Source: Hawksworthiomyces lignivorus
Lineage: Eukaryota > Ascomycota > Sordariomycetes > Ophiostomatales > Ophiostomataceae
Direction: 5' to 3'
Assembly: GCA_002917075.1 (NCBI GenBank)
Contig: NTMA01000009.1
Span: 124,001 to 188,000 of the forward strand
Length of the DNA stretch: 64,000 nucleotides
Part shown: positions 10,256 to 22,180 of the stretch, piece by piece
Layout of the letters: each line of letters begins with the position of its first letter
Numbering within the stretch: position 1 is the first letter of the stretch
Notes under the pieces: generated by a model
What the model saw: the letters and a program-made list of their open reading frames with translations, nothing else
Told to the model about the DNA's origin: nothing
The model's database searches: none
Made by a program: the position numbers and the translations under genes

Positions 10256-12967
10256 CCTCAGTCTAAAACCGTCAGGACAAATGCTGATATCGTCAGCTTG
10301 GCCAACACAGTAGACAGCCTAATTCAACAAGTTCAACATGCGCAAAATAAGCTGGCGAAATCGTCGGAAACAAATAGATCCAACGATCTAAAAACACTCA
10401 AACGGTGGCTCATCATCATCAAGGAGGAGACACTGCTGCATACTGCTGCTCTCGCGCAGCAACTTGAAGCTGTTGCCGCCGTAATCCAAGAGCTTCAAGC
10501 TTCTTTCGACTTGCCGCCGAGCGACGGAGACCGAGTATTCCAGGGGATCTTCGATCGGCTCAATGCGGCGCAGGCTGAGCTTGTGCGGCGGGTCTCGGTA
10601 GCGCTAGCCGGTCTCTCGGGGCATCGCCAAGACGGGTCCCGCGGCGCGCCAGCAAAGTTAGCAAACCACTCAGATGATCTTTCTACCGGTAGTTCTACGT
10701 TGGGAGATACTCAAAGCGATAGTGCTCACTCCGCTTCCGTAGCGACTAGAAATGCAGATCATCTTGAATCTAAGTCTCCTATGATCCGCTACCATGTCTT
10801 TCGACGCTGGGCCTGGGAGTTGTTCTCTTTAGCATTAGCTGCAGGTCTCTTGGTTGCTATGTACGTCCTGCTCAGCCAATTCGACGGGAAGCGTATGCCA
10901 AACTGGGGCCCATCAATCAATCTCAGCACCCTCCTCTCCCTCCTGGCTACTATCTTCCAGGCAGCTTTGCTCGGTTGTCTAACCCAGATCATTTCTCAAT
11001 CCAAGTGGTCATGGTATTACGACAGACCTAAGCCCATTAGTCATCTTCAAGAGTTTGACTCCGCTAGCCGGGGAGGCTGGGGTGCATTGGTGGTCCTGTC
11101 GAAGAGGGCAAGAGGAGACCTTGTCATTCTTCTTGAAACTAGCCTTATACTCCTCTTGCCGGCCATCGGTCCATTTGTTCAACAAGCGATTGGAACAATT
11201 GCGTGCCCGTATGTTGTTCCTGGATTTTCTGCCTCTCTGCCATCAGCGCACTACGTACCGCGGAAGGGCAGTGCGGCCAGCGGCATGAATGCGAACCAGT
11301 TGTACGCCATCCTGAACTCGCCAGACATTGAGAAGTCCATCTCCTCTAGTGCCACCAACCCTAAGAGTGCCGAGAACCAAATTCAACCTAGCTGCAGGAC
11401 AGGAAATTGTACATTTGCGGATGGGGATCCCGTGCAAGGGAGCCTAGATAATTCTTCCTACTCGTCAATCGGTCTTTGCAATAGCTGTCTCGATGCAGCA
11501 TCACTCGTGACTGAGGCCAACGAAACGTATGGCCAAAGTGCAGATCTCGTTTTCACTCTACCAAACGGCCTAGCACTCTCGACAGGGCCCGTGGGAACAG
11601 ACGTCTACATCAACATCCGCGCTACCGACCCGACCAACGATCTGACGTGGGCTAGCTCTATTATGACGCCCGAGTTTGAGCGTAATTCGCAGTGGTCCTT
11701 TGCCAATGTCAGCGTCATGGTATTCTCTGGCGCTCCATGCGAAGCTGACGACCCAGCCTACTGCCTTGGGTTCACAGATGCTCCGACGAAAAGCAACGTT
11801 GTCGCTGCAGTTTGCATTATCTACCCCTGTCTCAGAACTTATATCGCTTCTGTCGAAAATACCATTCTAAATGAATCGTTGATCCAAACCTCTCCCGCTT
11901 CGCCTGACTTTGGCCCTGACGCACCTGACAACACCACTCTAGCTTCGCAACTCTCCTCCCAACAGTCTTCAAACCCATACTGGATCCAGATTCCCAACGC
12001 ACCTCTTATTCAGAATAATGGATTAAATCCTTACACCGCAGTCAAGTCCCCGTGTTTGCTAAACGGGACAACTTATACTACAGAAAACATATCGCATGCA
12101 CCGAACGGTACAAAGTTGTCGCTGGCGAGCATGGGTCAAGATGGCGGCCCCCTGGTCAGTCACATCTCTGCGCCGGAGTCCTGCGTCTACCGCCACGACG
12201 CTCACTTCGGAAGCCTTATGAGTACCTACCTGCAGACCTGGTTCAATAGCAGCTGCACAGACAGCGCAGCGGGCCTCGACTGCATCACTAGTCAGCAAAA
12301 TGATGTTTGGGGTCTTGCTACCTAGAAAGACAGTCTTTACCAGAACGGGTCGTCCAACCATTCAGTCGTTGAGGACTATTTCAATATGTTCTCCATAGCC
12401 ATGAGCAACTGGTATCGAACTACGTTTGGGGCCTCGATTGCTCCGCCAAGCACAAATCCGCCAGAAATTCTACCGGCAGAGAGCATTACGGGCCAGGTTT
12501 TGCAGAGTACCGTTTGCAGTTCCATGCGTTGGGAATGGCTTCTATTACCGACCAGCTTCTGGATTCTCACCACCGGACTCGTTATATGGACTCTCGCGAA
12601 GATTTGGAGCAGAAGGTTCCTGGAGCCCGTTTGGAAGGATAGTTTACTGCCACTCTTCTTCTACCATGAGAGATTTGTTGCGAATCATAATGAGCCAGAG
12701 GACGTGTCGCCCTTCGGCGGGGACAGAAGTGGGCGCACAGAAGTATTAAAGGATGGCAGAGAATTACTAGACCGTCATGAAATGAGCCAATTAGCACGGC
12801 AAATCCCGGTATTGTTTCATCGACCTCAACATAACGAGGAGATAGAAATGAAGTTGGTGCAAAAGACTAGGTACGGACAGAATACGGAAAATAGAAGCTT
12901 AAGAATTAACATATTGAGAAATAGAGGGAAGCAAGGCTTAGATACGGATTCGCTCTTGGAGGAATAG
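10256..12967 (+). pseudogene. DUF3176 fungal membrane protein interrupted by one in-frame TAG
   Basis: The frame is open from 10256 and continues to 12967 except for one TAG at 12323-12325. Reading across it joins DVWGLAT to KDSLYQNGSS without any frame change. The order is a helical N-terminal region (~130 residues, PigL_N-like), the DUF3176 core with three membrane helices around RRWAWELFSLALAAGLLVA, LSTLLSLLATIFQAALLG and LVILLETSLILLLPAIG, a large Asn-glycosylation-rich outer domain with paired cysteines, and a last helix (PTSFWILTTGLVIWTLAKI) after the stop. The family normally ends with that helix and a short cytosolic tail, so the stop would remove the anchor. No ATG lies in frame before codon ~160 (first ATG in SPMIRYH), so a small upstream exon is likely. 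Alternatives are readthrough, sequence error or an unusual intron. Confidence 0.75.
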
Positions 12968-13189
12968 CGTATAAATATAATAGTATGTGTACTTTCAAAG
13001 GTAGAAGGCTTGGGGGGGACATTATCTTTATAGCTATATGCCAATAAAACAAAGTCGAAACAATGAATATCGGTCTTTCACAGCTGTCAGAACAGCCAGA
13101 AATAGTGCCTTATCAACCTACTTACTAGATTGGCGATAAATGAAGTTGAATTGATGAAGTTCGGTGTGGGCTGCTCGGTCCGTAAACAA

Positions 13190-13510
13190 CCGGAATTTCT
13201 CTCCATAGCCCGTAAACACGGTTACTAGCCCCTTTGCTGTGGTTGTTGCTGTTGTTGCCACCCACCCTACAGTATTTATCGACCTTGCCCACCAGGATGT
13301 ATGCGCCCATCACGGCGCACGTGCTGCCCATTCCGGTGTTGGAGGTTGGGGAGAATGCGGCATCCCCGGGTAATACGCCACCGCACGACTTCACGTCCAG
13401 CTTGACGAGGCCTAGCCGTTCCAGATAGAAGTCGTTGGCGTGCTCCATCCCCGCCAGGATCTCGTCAGCCTGTCAGCCCGCGCCTTTTCAGGCGTCTGGA
13501 CAGCCCATAC
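13190..13510 (-). pseudogene. Decayed C-terminal fragment of a class A FAD-dependent monooxygenase
   Basis: On the minus strand a frame reads DFYLERLGLVKLD, then a conserved glycine-aspartate FAD motif in PGDAAFSPTSNTGMGS, then MGAYILVGKV. This is the C-terminal FAD-binding segment of salicylate-hydroxylase/TetX-like monooxygenases. Just upstream, near 13465-13480, the frame shifts: QTPEKARAD lies in one frame and DEILAGM in the next, around a GCTGAC duplication. The N-terminal two thirds, including the GxGxxG nucleotide motif, are not found in the following 300 bases, which contain a 7-bp tandem repeat instead. The tail after GKVDKY degenerates. I call it a truncated, frameshifted relic. Confidence 0.7.
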
Positions 13511-13606
13511 GCCGGCCCTGCCTCAGAGCCACCGCATCTCATGACAAAGGGAGGCCTCTCCGGAGTCTCCAGCTCCGTCAATATCGTGATAGCAGAGATT
13601 CGGTGA

Positions 13607-13634
13607 ACAAAAGACAAAAGACAAAAGACAAAAA
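13607..13634. repeat. 7-bp tandem repeat, four copies
   Basis: The unit ACAAAAG is repeated three times perfectly and once with a final A. It lies where the missing upstream part of the FAD-monooxygenase relic would be expected, so it probably arose after loss of function. Confidence 0.9.
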
Positions 13635-13789
13635 ATACAGAAGGAGGACTCTCTCGAGGGCGCCAGGCATGAAGCTTCCGCCTCAAGTAGGGATCAGGAC
13701 GAGTGGGCCGACCGGCCGCCCGGCCTCCCCCGGTATTCTCGTTCGGTCAGTTAGTCTGATGAGTATAACCAAAATTGATGCTTGAGCAA

Positions 13790-15298
13790 GCATCATGCAG
13801 GAATGATGTTTACGTATAATACTATATAACGTTCACTATCTATATAAATACATGCTCTTACCTAGATAAAAACCATAATTTATGGTAACGATCTGTCGTT
13901 ACCGATTGTCTGAAGAATACAATCTACTACCATTGTACTTCTGTGCCTTCATTGCGTATATTAATACACTACCAGCAAAAACATTTAACAACAAATCTGC
14001 CGCCTTTTTTTGCTCTCAAATTTCTTTTCCAGTAAAAATTTAGACTGTTCCAGCTGCCTTAACGGCAGCTGTACAGTATTCAACTATAACAATACAGGTT
14101 CCTAGCTCCTACTCCCAGAGAGTACGTTCCTACGAAATAGGTTATCCTTGCAAGAATGTCTCTACTGCCCATGTGAACAAGGCACCCTGTCAAAGTCAGT
14201 TCGCTTAGAGCCATTAATTAGAAGAGGCCAAAAGAGACCCCCATAATACAATCTCTTTAATTGGTTAAACAAGTGGCCCTCTGCAAGCTAAACGGCATTA
14301 CCTACACAAGTACAAAGTACTTTTAAGAGACAAACCTCTTACTGCAAGGGACGACAAAAATGGTGGTCCTCACCTACTGAAACGGCGGCCAGAACAGCAA
14401 CTCCTGCCTTCAACCTATATTTTCTCAGAAACATGTTCATAATAAATAAACAATACATTCCATAGATAGAATTGGTAAAGTCACTTACTATTTGAATATG
14501 AAAACCATTTTTCTAGTGATGTCTCTATATTGCATAGAACTCTACGTTTTTGAAAGCGCCAAAGACCGGAACGTACCCCAAGAATAGGGGACGGAAACGG
14601 AAAATTAGAATGCTGCTGTAAAATTTGTTTTGAATAAGACGGGGTGTGTTGCGCCGATCATAAGACTCGTGTCAAATTTTCTTTCCGAAATGAGATTTCT
14701 TCTGGTTCTGAATAAATTGTCCAACTGTTTCAGCATATTACATCTCAAAGCAGCACTACGGGGTCCTTCTCGTCGTTTTCTCTACCATTTACACCCATAC
14801 CATGCAGTCGGGTAATAGACAATTGTGTATGAATATCTTTAGGAATCAAGATCATTGAGCGGTGGCTCACTATGCCCCTTGGTTAATTTTACACGAGCTA
14901 CAGCAGATATATTCCGTCCATGAGATTGCAACTAACTTTAGGAGCAAACTGGGGTCAAGAGGATCGCTTCTGTAACCTGCAATGTCTTCGTTTTCTACTA
15001 CATAGGCTTGTGACGATTGGGCAGTAAAGAACATCAATAGGATATGTCGACATTTTCCTACGGTATAGCCAGTTTGAGAATGAATGGCTATGTGATATCC
15101 TGTTTTGTCTTTCCATGCCCTTCTAAGATGGCCATAGGAGTCTGCTGTGGACAAAAGTTGAACTGAATTTAAAAGAGGATGTTTTTAGCAACCAGTTTGA
15201 AAATAACAAAAAAAATCCTGTACGGTGAGCTAATTAAATAGAAATATAACGTGAATTAATCTTCAAACTTCAAATTTCACCGTGGGATTTGTCCGCTT
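13790..15298. other. AT-rich gene-free stretch, possible degraded repeat
   Basis: The base composition turns clearly AT-rich after 13790 with frequent TA steps. No open frame exceeds 100 codons. The ORFs at 14630-14815 (+) and 14870-15154 (-) have no family signature. This could be an old transposon degraded by point mutation (RIP), but I see no terminal repeats, target-site duplications or recognisable transposase or polymerase motifs. A perfect stem with 8-bp arms (CAGCTGCC/GGCAGCTG, 5-base loop) sits at 14051-14071. Confidence 0.4.
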
Positions 15299-15331
15299 CC
15301 CTGAGGCATCCCTGAGGCATCCCTGAGGCAT
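15299..15331. repeat. 11-bp tandem repeat, three perfect copies
   Basis: The unit CCCTGAGGCAT is present exactly three times head to tail. It lies in non-coding DNA. No function is evident. Confidence 0.93.
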
Positions 15332-15837
15332 CACCAACGACCTAACACAATCCTTACAAAACCGACTCTGTGCTTTATGGCGCTATTTTGCGTATAGATT
15401 GTGAGCTACGCTTAGATTCACTAAGATCGAGGACCCCATTGCTAGTATTTACAGTGAGTTAGCTTCCTGATTGGGAGGCTTAGGCCAAAAGAGCCGTCTG
15501 GGCGAAGAGACATTATACTAGTCAGCGGGAAGAGAGCCACTGCTACGTTGGGACTGAGGAGAAAGTGGAGGATGTAAAATAGGTCCGAAACTAGTGCGAG
15601 AGAGTTCGTATCGTGACATTGTGTATTCCCATTATTGGAGCTTCAGGATCGTTGAGTTACAGTATAACTGTTATCTAAGCGATGACGTTCCTTTAAGGTT
15701 TTCACTTTGGTGACCAGGATTGGCCTTCTATACGTACAAAATACAGGCTGACGTGAGATAAAGGTGTTCTAGCTTCCCTAGCTTCTACTTTTTCTCTGGA
15801 ATCTAAGCGTGCGCCTTTAACCGTTTCCAATTGACTG

Positions 15838-16269
15838 TCACCGCCCTTGTGATATCTTTTCTTCAATATTCTCTACTTGGGCATGTCCTATGTCTATGGA
15901 TTCCTCTTCATGCCCCTTTGCATTCTTTATTTCGGTTATAGTTATCCTCTTGAATTGAGGGGCTTGGCTAGAACTCCGTCCCCGTCTCCGTCTTATTGCA
16001 AGTGCAATTGCCCTCCTTTGCCTAGGGCTTTGAAGCGTCGATGCTCTACGTGATGGATTGTGGTTTTCATGTACACGGACACGGCGATAAGCAGAGCGCG
16101 GTTTTGGCATATCCGGAGACTTGCCCTTTTTTGACCACAGCTTCGCCGTTGGAGGAAAAAGATGCTCGTAAGCCCGATTCCGATAGTGCGTGTGGGGTGA
16201 TAAGCTATTGGTTAACTCCAAAGGTGTGGAGACAGAGTCAGAAGATGCAGCAACGCGGAATGGACCCAA
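15838..16269 (-). CDS. Hypothetical basic, Ser/Arg-rich ORF (doubtful gene)
   Basis: An open frame of about 143 codons ends at 15838 and stays open upstream of 16269 to a stop near 16330, without a good ATG start. The reading is Ser/Pro-rich at first, then strongly basic (RRAIALAIRRRRGRSSS) and ends in an acidic helical stretch. I recognise no domain. If real, it is the last exon of a gene with an upstream exon I could not place. The overlapping plus-strand ORF 16041-16475 is no more convincing. Low confidence. Confidence 0.2.
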   Translation of the reverse strand: MGPFRVAASSDSVSTPLELTNSLSPHTHYRNRAYEHLFPPTAKLWSKKGKSPDMPKPRSAYRRVRVHENHNPSRRASTLQSPRQRRAIALAIRRRRGRSSSQAPQFKRITITEIKNAKGHEEESIDIGHAQVENIEEKISQGR

Positions 16270-17230
16270 ACCGGGAGATGCAGTGCTGCTTTGCGTTTTC
16301 TTTATTGCGCTGTAAGAGTCTCTCTAGCGGCCTACCAACTCGGACATTTCTCGCTCAACTTTCGCGGGCTTTTTTTTTATCGGATCTCATAAGGCAGAGT
16401 GACGAAAAATACTACCCGTCATTGGGTGGTGTATTATATTGCAAAGAGGTTCATTTGTTAAGCCGAGTGATCTGATATGATGCAGAACTCTCCTTAGACG
16501 CGGCACATTGTTGCGACGCATTCCAAGAGATCAATAGCCAACCTTTCTGCCAAGAAGTTTCACAGAAGGCATCCTGAAGTTTTTAAGAGGGCCTCGGAGA
16601 GTTAGCATTACATGCGCATGCATCACAAAGTGGAAAAGCCCAACATTTTAGTGCAAAAAGGCGTAAGAGGAGAAGGATATTATCTCAAGGCTAATACGGA
16701 GTACTGTGCATACGAGTACATATCACACACAGATCTGCCACTTCTCGCCTTGCAAAGGGACAAGTGACCCCGCGTGTGCTGCCATTATTACTCCGTGCAC
16801 CAGCCTTGAGTTGACCCTAATTACTCCATAGTTTTGCAGAAAGTTAGCCTTTGGCTTAAGTTCGCCACACAGTTCAGGCACTAAACTCGTGTCATACTCG
16901 TAAGGAGACCTCGTACAGGCGGCATTGTGTTGCCCAGCTACTTGGCCCCTCTCTTATTCCTTTTTTTCCAGTTGGACTACCACCCGTAAGGTGCTTGGAA
17001 AAATGAGCCGGCCCATAGGTTGGTCTTGCTCGTCTGCATACCAGTACTTTCATTGTGGCTTATCGGCCTCAGGACCTCCCCGATACTCCGAGCGATTGTG
17101 ACAGAATACAAAAGAAGGGATGGATCCTGCGACACCTGCAGCAATTGTTCCCGAGTTCTAGCGCTCGTGGCAAGTGTCAAAGAGAAGGGATGGCTGCGCC
17201 AAGAAAAAAAGCTAAGAAAAATTTTGTAAA

Positions 17231-17250
17231 AAATAAATAAATAAATAAAT
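17231..17250. repeat. (AAAT)5 microsatellite
   Basis: Five exact copies of AAAT, preceded by further A residues. Simple repeat in non-coding DNA. Confidence 0.93.
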
Positions 17251-18335
17251 AGCTCTTAAGCATATTTGCGCATTAATAGCATGCAAAATTGAAACAGCTC
17301 TTAGATTCGAGCATCTAGATGGTGCAAAAGTTATATTCATATTTGAAATTTAGGAAATGCGATCTTTGCTCAGTGTGGTTGCTGAGATAAACCGCCGCAT
17401 CGTACATAACATCGTATCTTATTCGTATTCGTGTTATCGTTCCCTTGGGACAGGGCCAGACCGTGATGCTAATTCAGGGACGAAAGCCCTACCGTATTCG
17501 TATGGACGTATTCGCACAACGTGCAGCAAAATACGCTGCCTCGAACGAGCGAGAGCCTTCCGCCGCCACGGTGGACTAGTAGTGGGATGGTCAGTGGATA
17601 GTTAGTGGGTTATTAGTGGGCTTTGGAGTGGGGATGTATGGGATTTATTCTGAGAGCCAATTTAAAGTTATAGCACACAACTCTACGTTACAGGGGATGC
17701 CTACTTGTACAGTTCTGGCGGACTGTTTTGGCTCACCAGGGCGAAAAGGATCGTTAGTCCCGCCCATCTCGCTTGCGAGCCAATGTCATGTCCACAAGGA
17801 TCTGGTCTTGGTAGTGAATAAAAAATGTGTACCAGGGGCGTAGAAAGTAAAGACGCCGATTGGATGGGGGTGTTTCTTCCCAAGGGCATGGGGGATAGGA
17901 AAGGCGTGTTTGACGGGGACGGGCAGGATTCCGTCCACGTTCTTTCTTGTCATTGCTTGTCTTCGATTTTCTTTCTTTGCTCGGAGACTTTCCCATGACG
18001 GTGTGAACCTGACTTTATTTTGATCTGTCATCCTATGTCGCGCCCATTGTGGTTCCCCATGACAAAGTATTGACACGATATTGGATAAAATCTCCACAGA
18101 AAAGGTACGGGCATGTGGAAAGCCATGTCTGCGGCTCGTCCGTCTATATCCTTAACGTACTGTATTGTTCCTTGCTTCACGTTTTAATCAGCTGGGTAAA
18201 AAGAATGCAACTGGAAGATACCAGCAACCCGTATCTGAGACACACCGTCCTGCAAAAGCAATATATCTTATGGGTATAGCCAGCCGAGAAGGTTCAGAAT
18301 ACCAGGTAAAAATACGCCAAAATATACGCAAGAGC

Positions 18336-18377
18336 AAAATAAAAAAATAAAATAAAAAAAATAAAATAAAAAATAAA
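18336..18377. repeat. A-rich imperfect AAAAT/AAAAAAAT tract
   Basis: About 42 bases contain only A except for single T residues at 4-8 base spacing. Low-complexity spacer sequence. Confidence 0.85.
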
Positions 18378-19436
18378 CTGGTCCCGAGGAAAGGGATGGT
18401 GCTGGACACGGCTCAATATCATTCCTAGATTACGTAGTGAACAAGCAAAGCTACATACCCAAGCCAGCAAATGTGCCAAACTTTTTCCTTTTATCAAGAG
18501 CGCACACTTGTAAATACACACGTACTTCCCCTAGTGGAGCAAGGGTCATTCCACTTCTTAGACTTCTCCTCCACTCACACTCCACATTACAAGTTTAGGA
18601 GGCACCAAGATCCAAATGCAGCTGCCTCCCGTTCCTCATGTACACAATTTTGTCTATTATGTGGAGGCTCGGACCCAGTATTGGACCGTTTTGCGTAAGA
18701 TACTTTCTATGCGGTGCTGCAAAATTCGCCATGTTTCGCTGTTCTTTGACTCACGATCCCCTGTGCCGACAGGCTGCCACCATTACGGTCACCCACAGAC
18801 TGGGGCTCGGCTACTTTTTCTACCCCCTGTTCCCAAAATGGACCAGATATCTTACGTCTTTCGCTCTGTGCTTATTTTCCCTTCTGTTGTCCAGCTTGGA
18901 GACAAAGCGGCCATTATCTACCGGACTCCTACAAGTCCCCGTCCGTTCGATGCCCGTCCCATGTTTTCAACTGCTTTCTAGCCGTCGGGCTTCTTTTTAG
19001 TTCCACAACACGGGCCACGGAGTCTTTTGTGGCACAACCCCCCTTTTCTCCCATGTCCTTTTCTGGCCCCGTTTCTGGTATATTTTAAAAATTTTGCCCC
19101 ATAGGCGCAATAACAACAGCACCGTAGAGAACAAATGTAGATTTCCCGTTATCAAGCGAAGGGTGCACTTCAGCTTGGTATTTTTTTCTGTTCGTGTTAT
19201 TTAATCTCGCTTCACCCACTTCATCGCCACCTAAAACTAAGTTCTGGCTCCGTGTATTTTTTTTCTCTTTGTCTTGCCCTACAAGAACTCCTTTCTTCAT
19301 AGGAGAAGGTACAAAGTGCAAACTGACGTAGGAGATACGCTTACACATTTGCAATAATACTCAGAGCGATATCACTTGGATCTGTTTATCTTTCTGGATA
19401 CCAATCGCCCTGAACACGACCAACAAAGCTATCACC

Positions 19437-21424
19437 ATGTTTGACGCTGCTACCAAGACAGCATCAGACTCGCGCGCGCCGTCGCCAACATTGGCGCCGA
19501 GCCACGCTAGCATCGACAAGGAGATACGGGACGAGAAGGCCGGCCCCGTAGGCGACGATGCGTTATCACAGAGCAGCGACAATGGTACGGACGAGGCTGT
19601 CGAGAATGTCAACGTCGAAGCCATCCGCGCCGCTGCCGACGGCCACAACCCACTAAGTAAAGCGGAGACTGCCGCATCACATTCCCCGCAAGACGTCGCC
19701 ATTGCCAGGACGGCCACCCGCGAAGATGGCTCGGCTTACCCAACAGGCGCAACGCTTGCCCTGGTCATGATCGCCCTGTGCTTGAGTGTCTTCCTCATGG
19801 CTCTTGACAATTCAATTATTGCCACCGCCATTCCCAAGATCACCGACCAGTTTCACAGTTTGGGTGATGTAGGCTGGTATGGCAGTGGTATGTGCTTCTC
19901 TTATTTTCTACCGCAACGACTTCTTTTATTTTTATTTTATTTCATTTTTTTTTTGGGCACTGGCATAGTCTTTTCTAACAGTGTGCAGCGTACCTCCTGA
20001 CCACTGCCGCCCTCCAGCTTCTGTTTGGTAAATTCTACACCTACTTTAGCATCAAGTGGATCTACCTGGGCGCCATCTTCGTCTTTGAGGTCGGCTCGCT
20101 CATCTGCGGTGTGGCTCAGAACTCGGTTACTCTGATCATCGGCCGCGCTGTCGCCGGCCTGGGCTCGTCTGGTATCTTCTCTGGTGCTCTGATTATCCTC
20201 GCCTACTCCGTCCCACTAGAGAAGCGTCCGATGTACTCGGGCATGATCGGCTCCATGTACGGCATTGCCTCGGTTGCGGGCCCTCTGCTCGGCGGCGTCT
20301 TCACCGACAAGGTCACCTGGCGGTGGTGCTTCCTGATCAACCTGCCCATCGGTGCCATCACCATCTTTGTCATTGCCATCTTCTTCAAGGACCCGAACCG
20401 TAAGAACGGCGCGCCTGCCGCAGCCGCCGCTAACGATGACGAGGCTGCCGCCGCCGCCGCCGTCTCGGATGCCCCCAAGACTCTGTGGGAGAAGATCCGG
20501 CCCTTCGACCCGATCGGCTCGGTGCTGTTCATGCCGGCCGTCATCTGCCTGCTGCTGGCGCTGCAGTGGGGCGGTACCACCTACGCCTGGAACAGCGGCC
20601 GCATCATCGCCCTGTTTGTGGTGTTTGGCATCCTGATCATCGTCTTCCTGTTCGTGCAGTACCGCCAGCAGGATGATGCTACCGTGCCGCCGCGTATCAT
20701 CAAGAAGCGATCCGTGTGGGCGGCCGGTTGGTTCAGCTTCGCCACGGGCGCCGCCTTCCTGTCGTCCGTCTATTACCTGCCCATCTGGTTCCAGGCTGTC
20801 AAGGGTGCCTCGGCCGTCAGCTCAGGTTTGATGAACCTGCCCATGCTCATCTCCCTCGTCGTCGTGTCCGTCTTCGCCGGTGGCATGGTCACCGTGTGGG
20901 GCTACTACGCACCGTTCATGATTGTCTGCACCGTGTTCATGTCCATCGGCTACGGCCTCATCACTACCTTCTACCCTGCCATCGACCACGGAAAGTGGAT
21001 CGGCTACCAGATCCTGGCCGGTGCTGGCGTCGGCATGGGCATGCAGCAGCCGCTGATGGCCGTGCAGACCGTGCTCGACATCAAGGACGTGCCCACAGGT
21101 ACCTCGGTCATCGTCTTCCTGCAGACCCTGGGCGGCGCCCTCTTCGTCTCCATCAGCCAGAACATCTTCACCAACAAGCTGCAGGAATACGTCCGGCAAT
21201 ACGTGCCCGGCCTCGACCCCGCCATCGTCCTGGCCACCGGCGCCACCAGCATCCAGAACACTATCCCCGCCAACGAGCTGGCGGGCGTCACCCAGGCCTA
21301 CAGCGACGCGCTGACGCAGACCTTTATAGTCAGCGCCGCCCTGGCTGCCATGACCATCATCGGCTCGGCTGCCATCGAGTGGAAGAGCGTCAAGGGCAAG
21401 AACATCGAGGTCGGCATGGCATAA
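19437..21424 (+). CDS. MFS multidrug/metabolite exporter, DHA2 (14-helix) type
   Basis: Two exons, 19437-19887 and 19989-21424, join to 628 residues; splicing restores [19 protein letters not shown]. The acidic, Ser/Ala-rich N-terminal tail of about 100 residues is cytosolic. The first helix carries the family pattern [21 protein letters not shown]; a [13 protein letters not shown] block is the motif in helix 4, and [20 protein letters not shown] is the antiporter motif C followed by the loop typical of this group. The overall helix count fits 14. An Ala/Asp-rich loop lies between helices 6 and 7. It should sit in the plasma membrane and export small molecules using the proton gradient. The substrate is not readable. 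No biosynthetic cluster adjoins it. The gene is strongly GC-rich, intact and well conserved. Confidence 0.92.
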
Positions 21425-22180
21425 GCCTTGTCAGCCCTTTCTTTCTTTTTTTAGTCTCACGTTGCCCTATTTTCCTTTTAATTTGGTCATATTGTGTTTT
21501 TAGGCTATAGAGGTATAAACTGTTCAAGGGACTTTTATGGTTTCAACTAGAAGCGAGAGCGGTCTTTACTTCATACGACTACGTGCTTCCGGCGTTTTTT
21601 TATAAAGGAAATGGATAGGGAACAAACATCGGCATCTTGTGCTTATGCTTTCATATATCTGCTTTACATTGGTATTGCATGGACTTAGCAAAAATCTCCT
21701 ATGTTTTATATAATATTATCAAATAACTAATATGTATCAATGACTATAAATACGTTCGTATCGTTAAAGGATTGTGTGTCGTGGTCCCTCGTCTTTGTTT
21801 CTGTTTTACCGAGTCCGTCGTGAATTCATCGTCAGTCTAGTATTAGAAACAAGTTCTCGTAGCCAAGCCGTGTGTAACCATCTTTCCATCGTAAGAAAAA
21901 AAAATCTTTCAGTTGCCCATTATTTAAAACGCCCATATGCTAAACCAAAAAAGGAGAGAAGGGGGAAGAGGAAATTCGGAAAGGAAAATTATGAAAGGTA
22001 GAACTAAGAGGGGCCAAAACCAAAAAAAAAAATTGCTGTGTTCAAAAATGACAAAGGTTGGGGGAGCAGAAGGCACAAAGCCTGTCAACTCAATTCTTCG
22101 TCATGGAAAGGAACGAATGAGAAAGTAAAATTTTGGAGGAGATCGCGAGCAATGTTTCGTGCGTCTTGCTTTCTTTATCC
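21425..22180. other. Convergent 3' spacer
   Basis: This 756-bp gap lies between the 3' ends of the MFS gene and the Ser-rich secreted-protein gene. It is AT-rich with no gene and should contain both polyadenylation regions. Confidence 0.5.

Larger units (their letters stand above)
16480..19436. other. Gene-free region upstream of the MFS exporter
   Basis: About 3 kb without a supportable gene; the ORFs present are short and mutually overlapping. It includes an (AAAT)5 microsatellite and an A-rich AAAAT-type tract, listed separately. The last few hundred bases before 19437 are the likely promoter and leader of the MFS gene. Confidence 0.5.
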
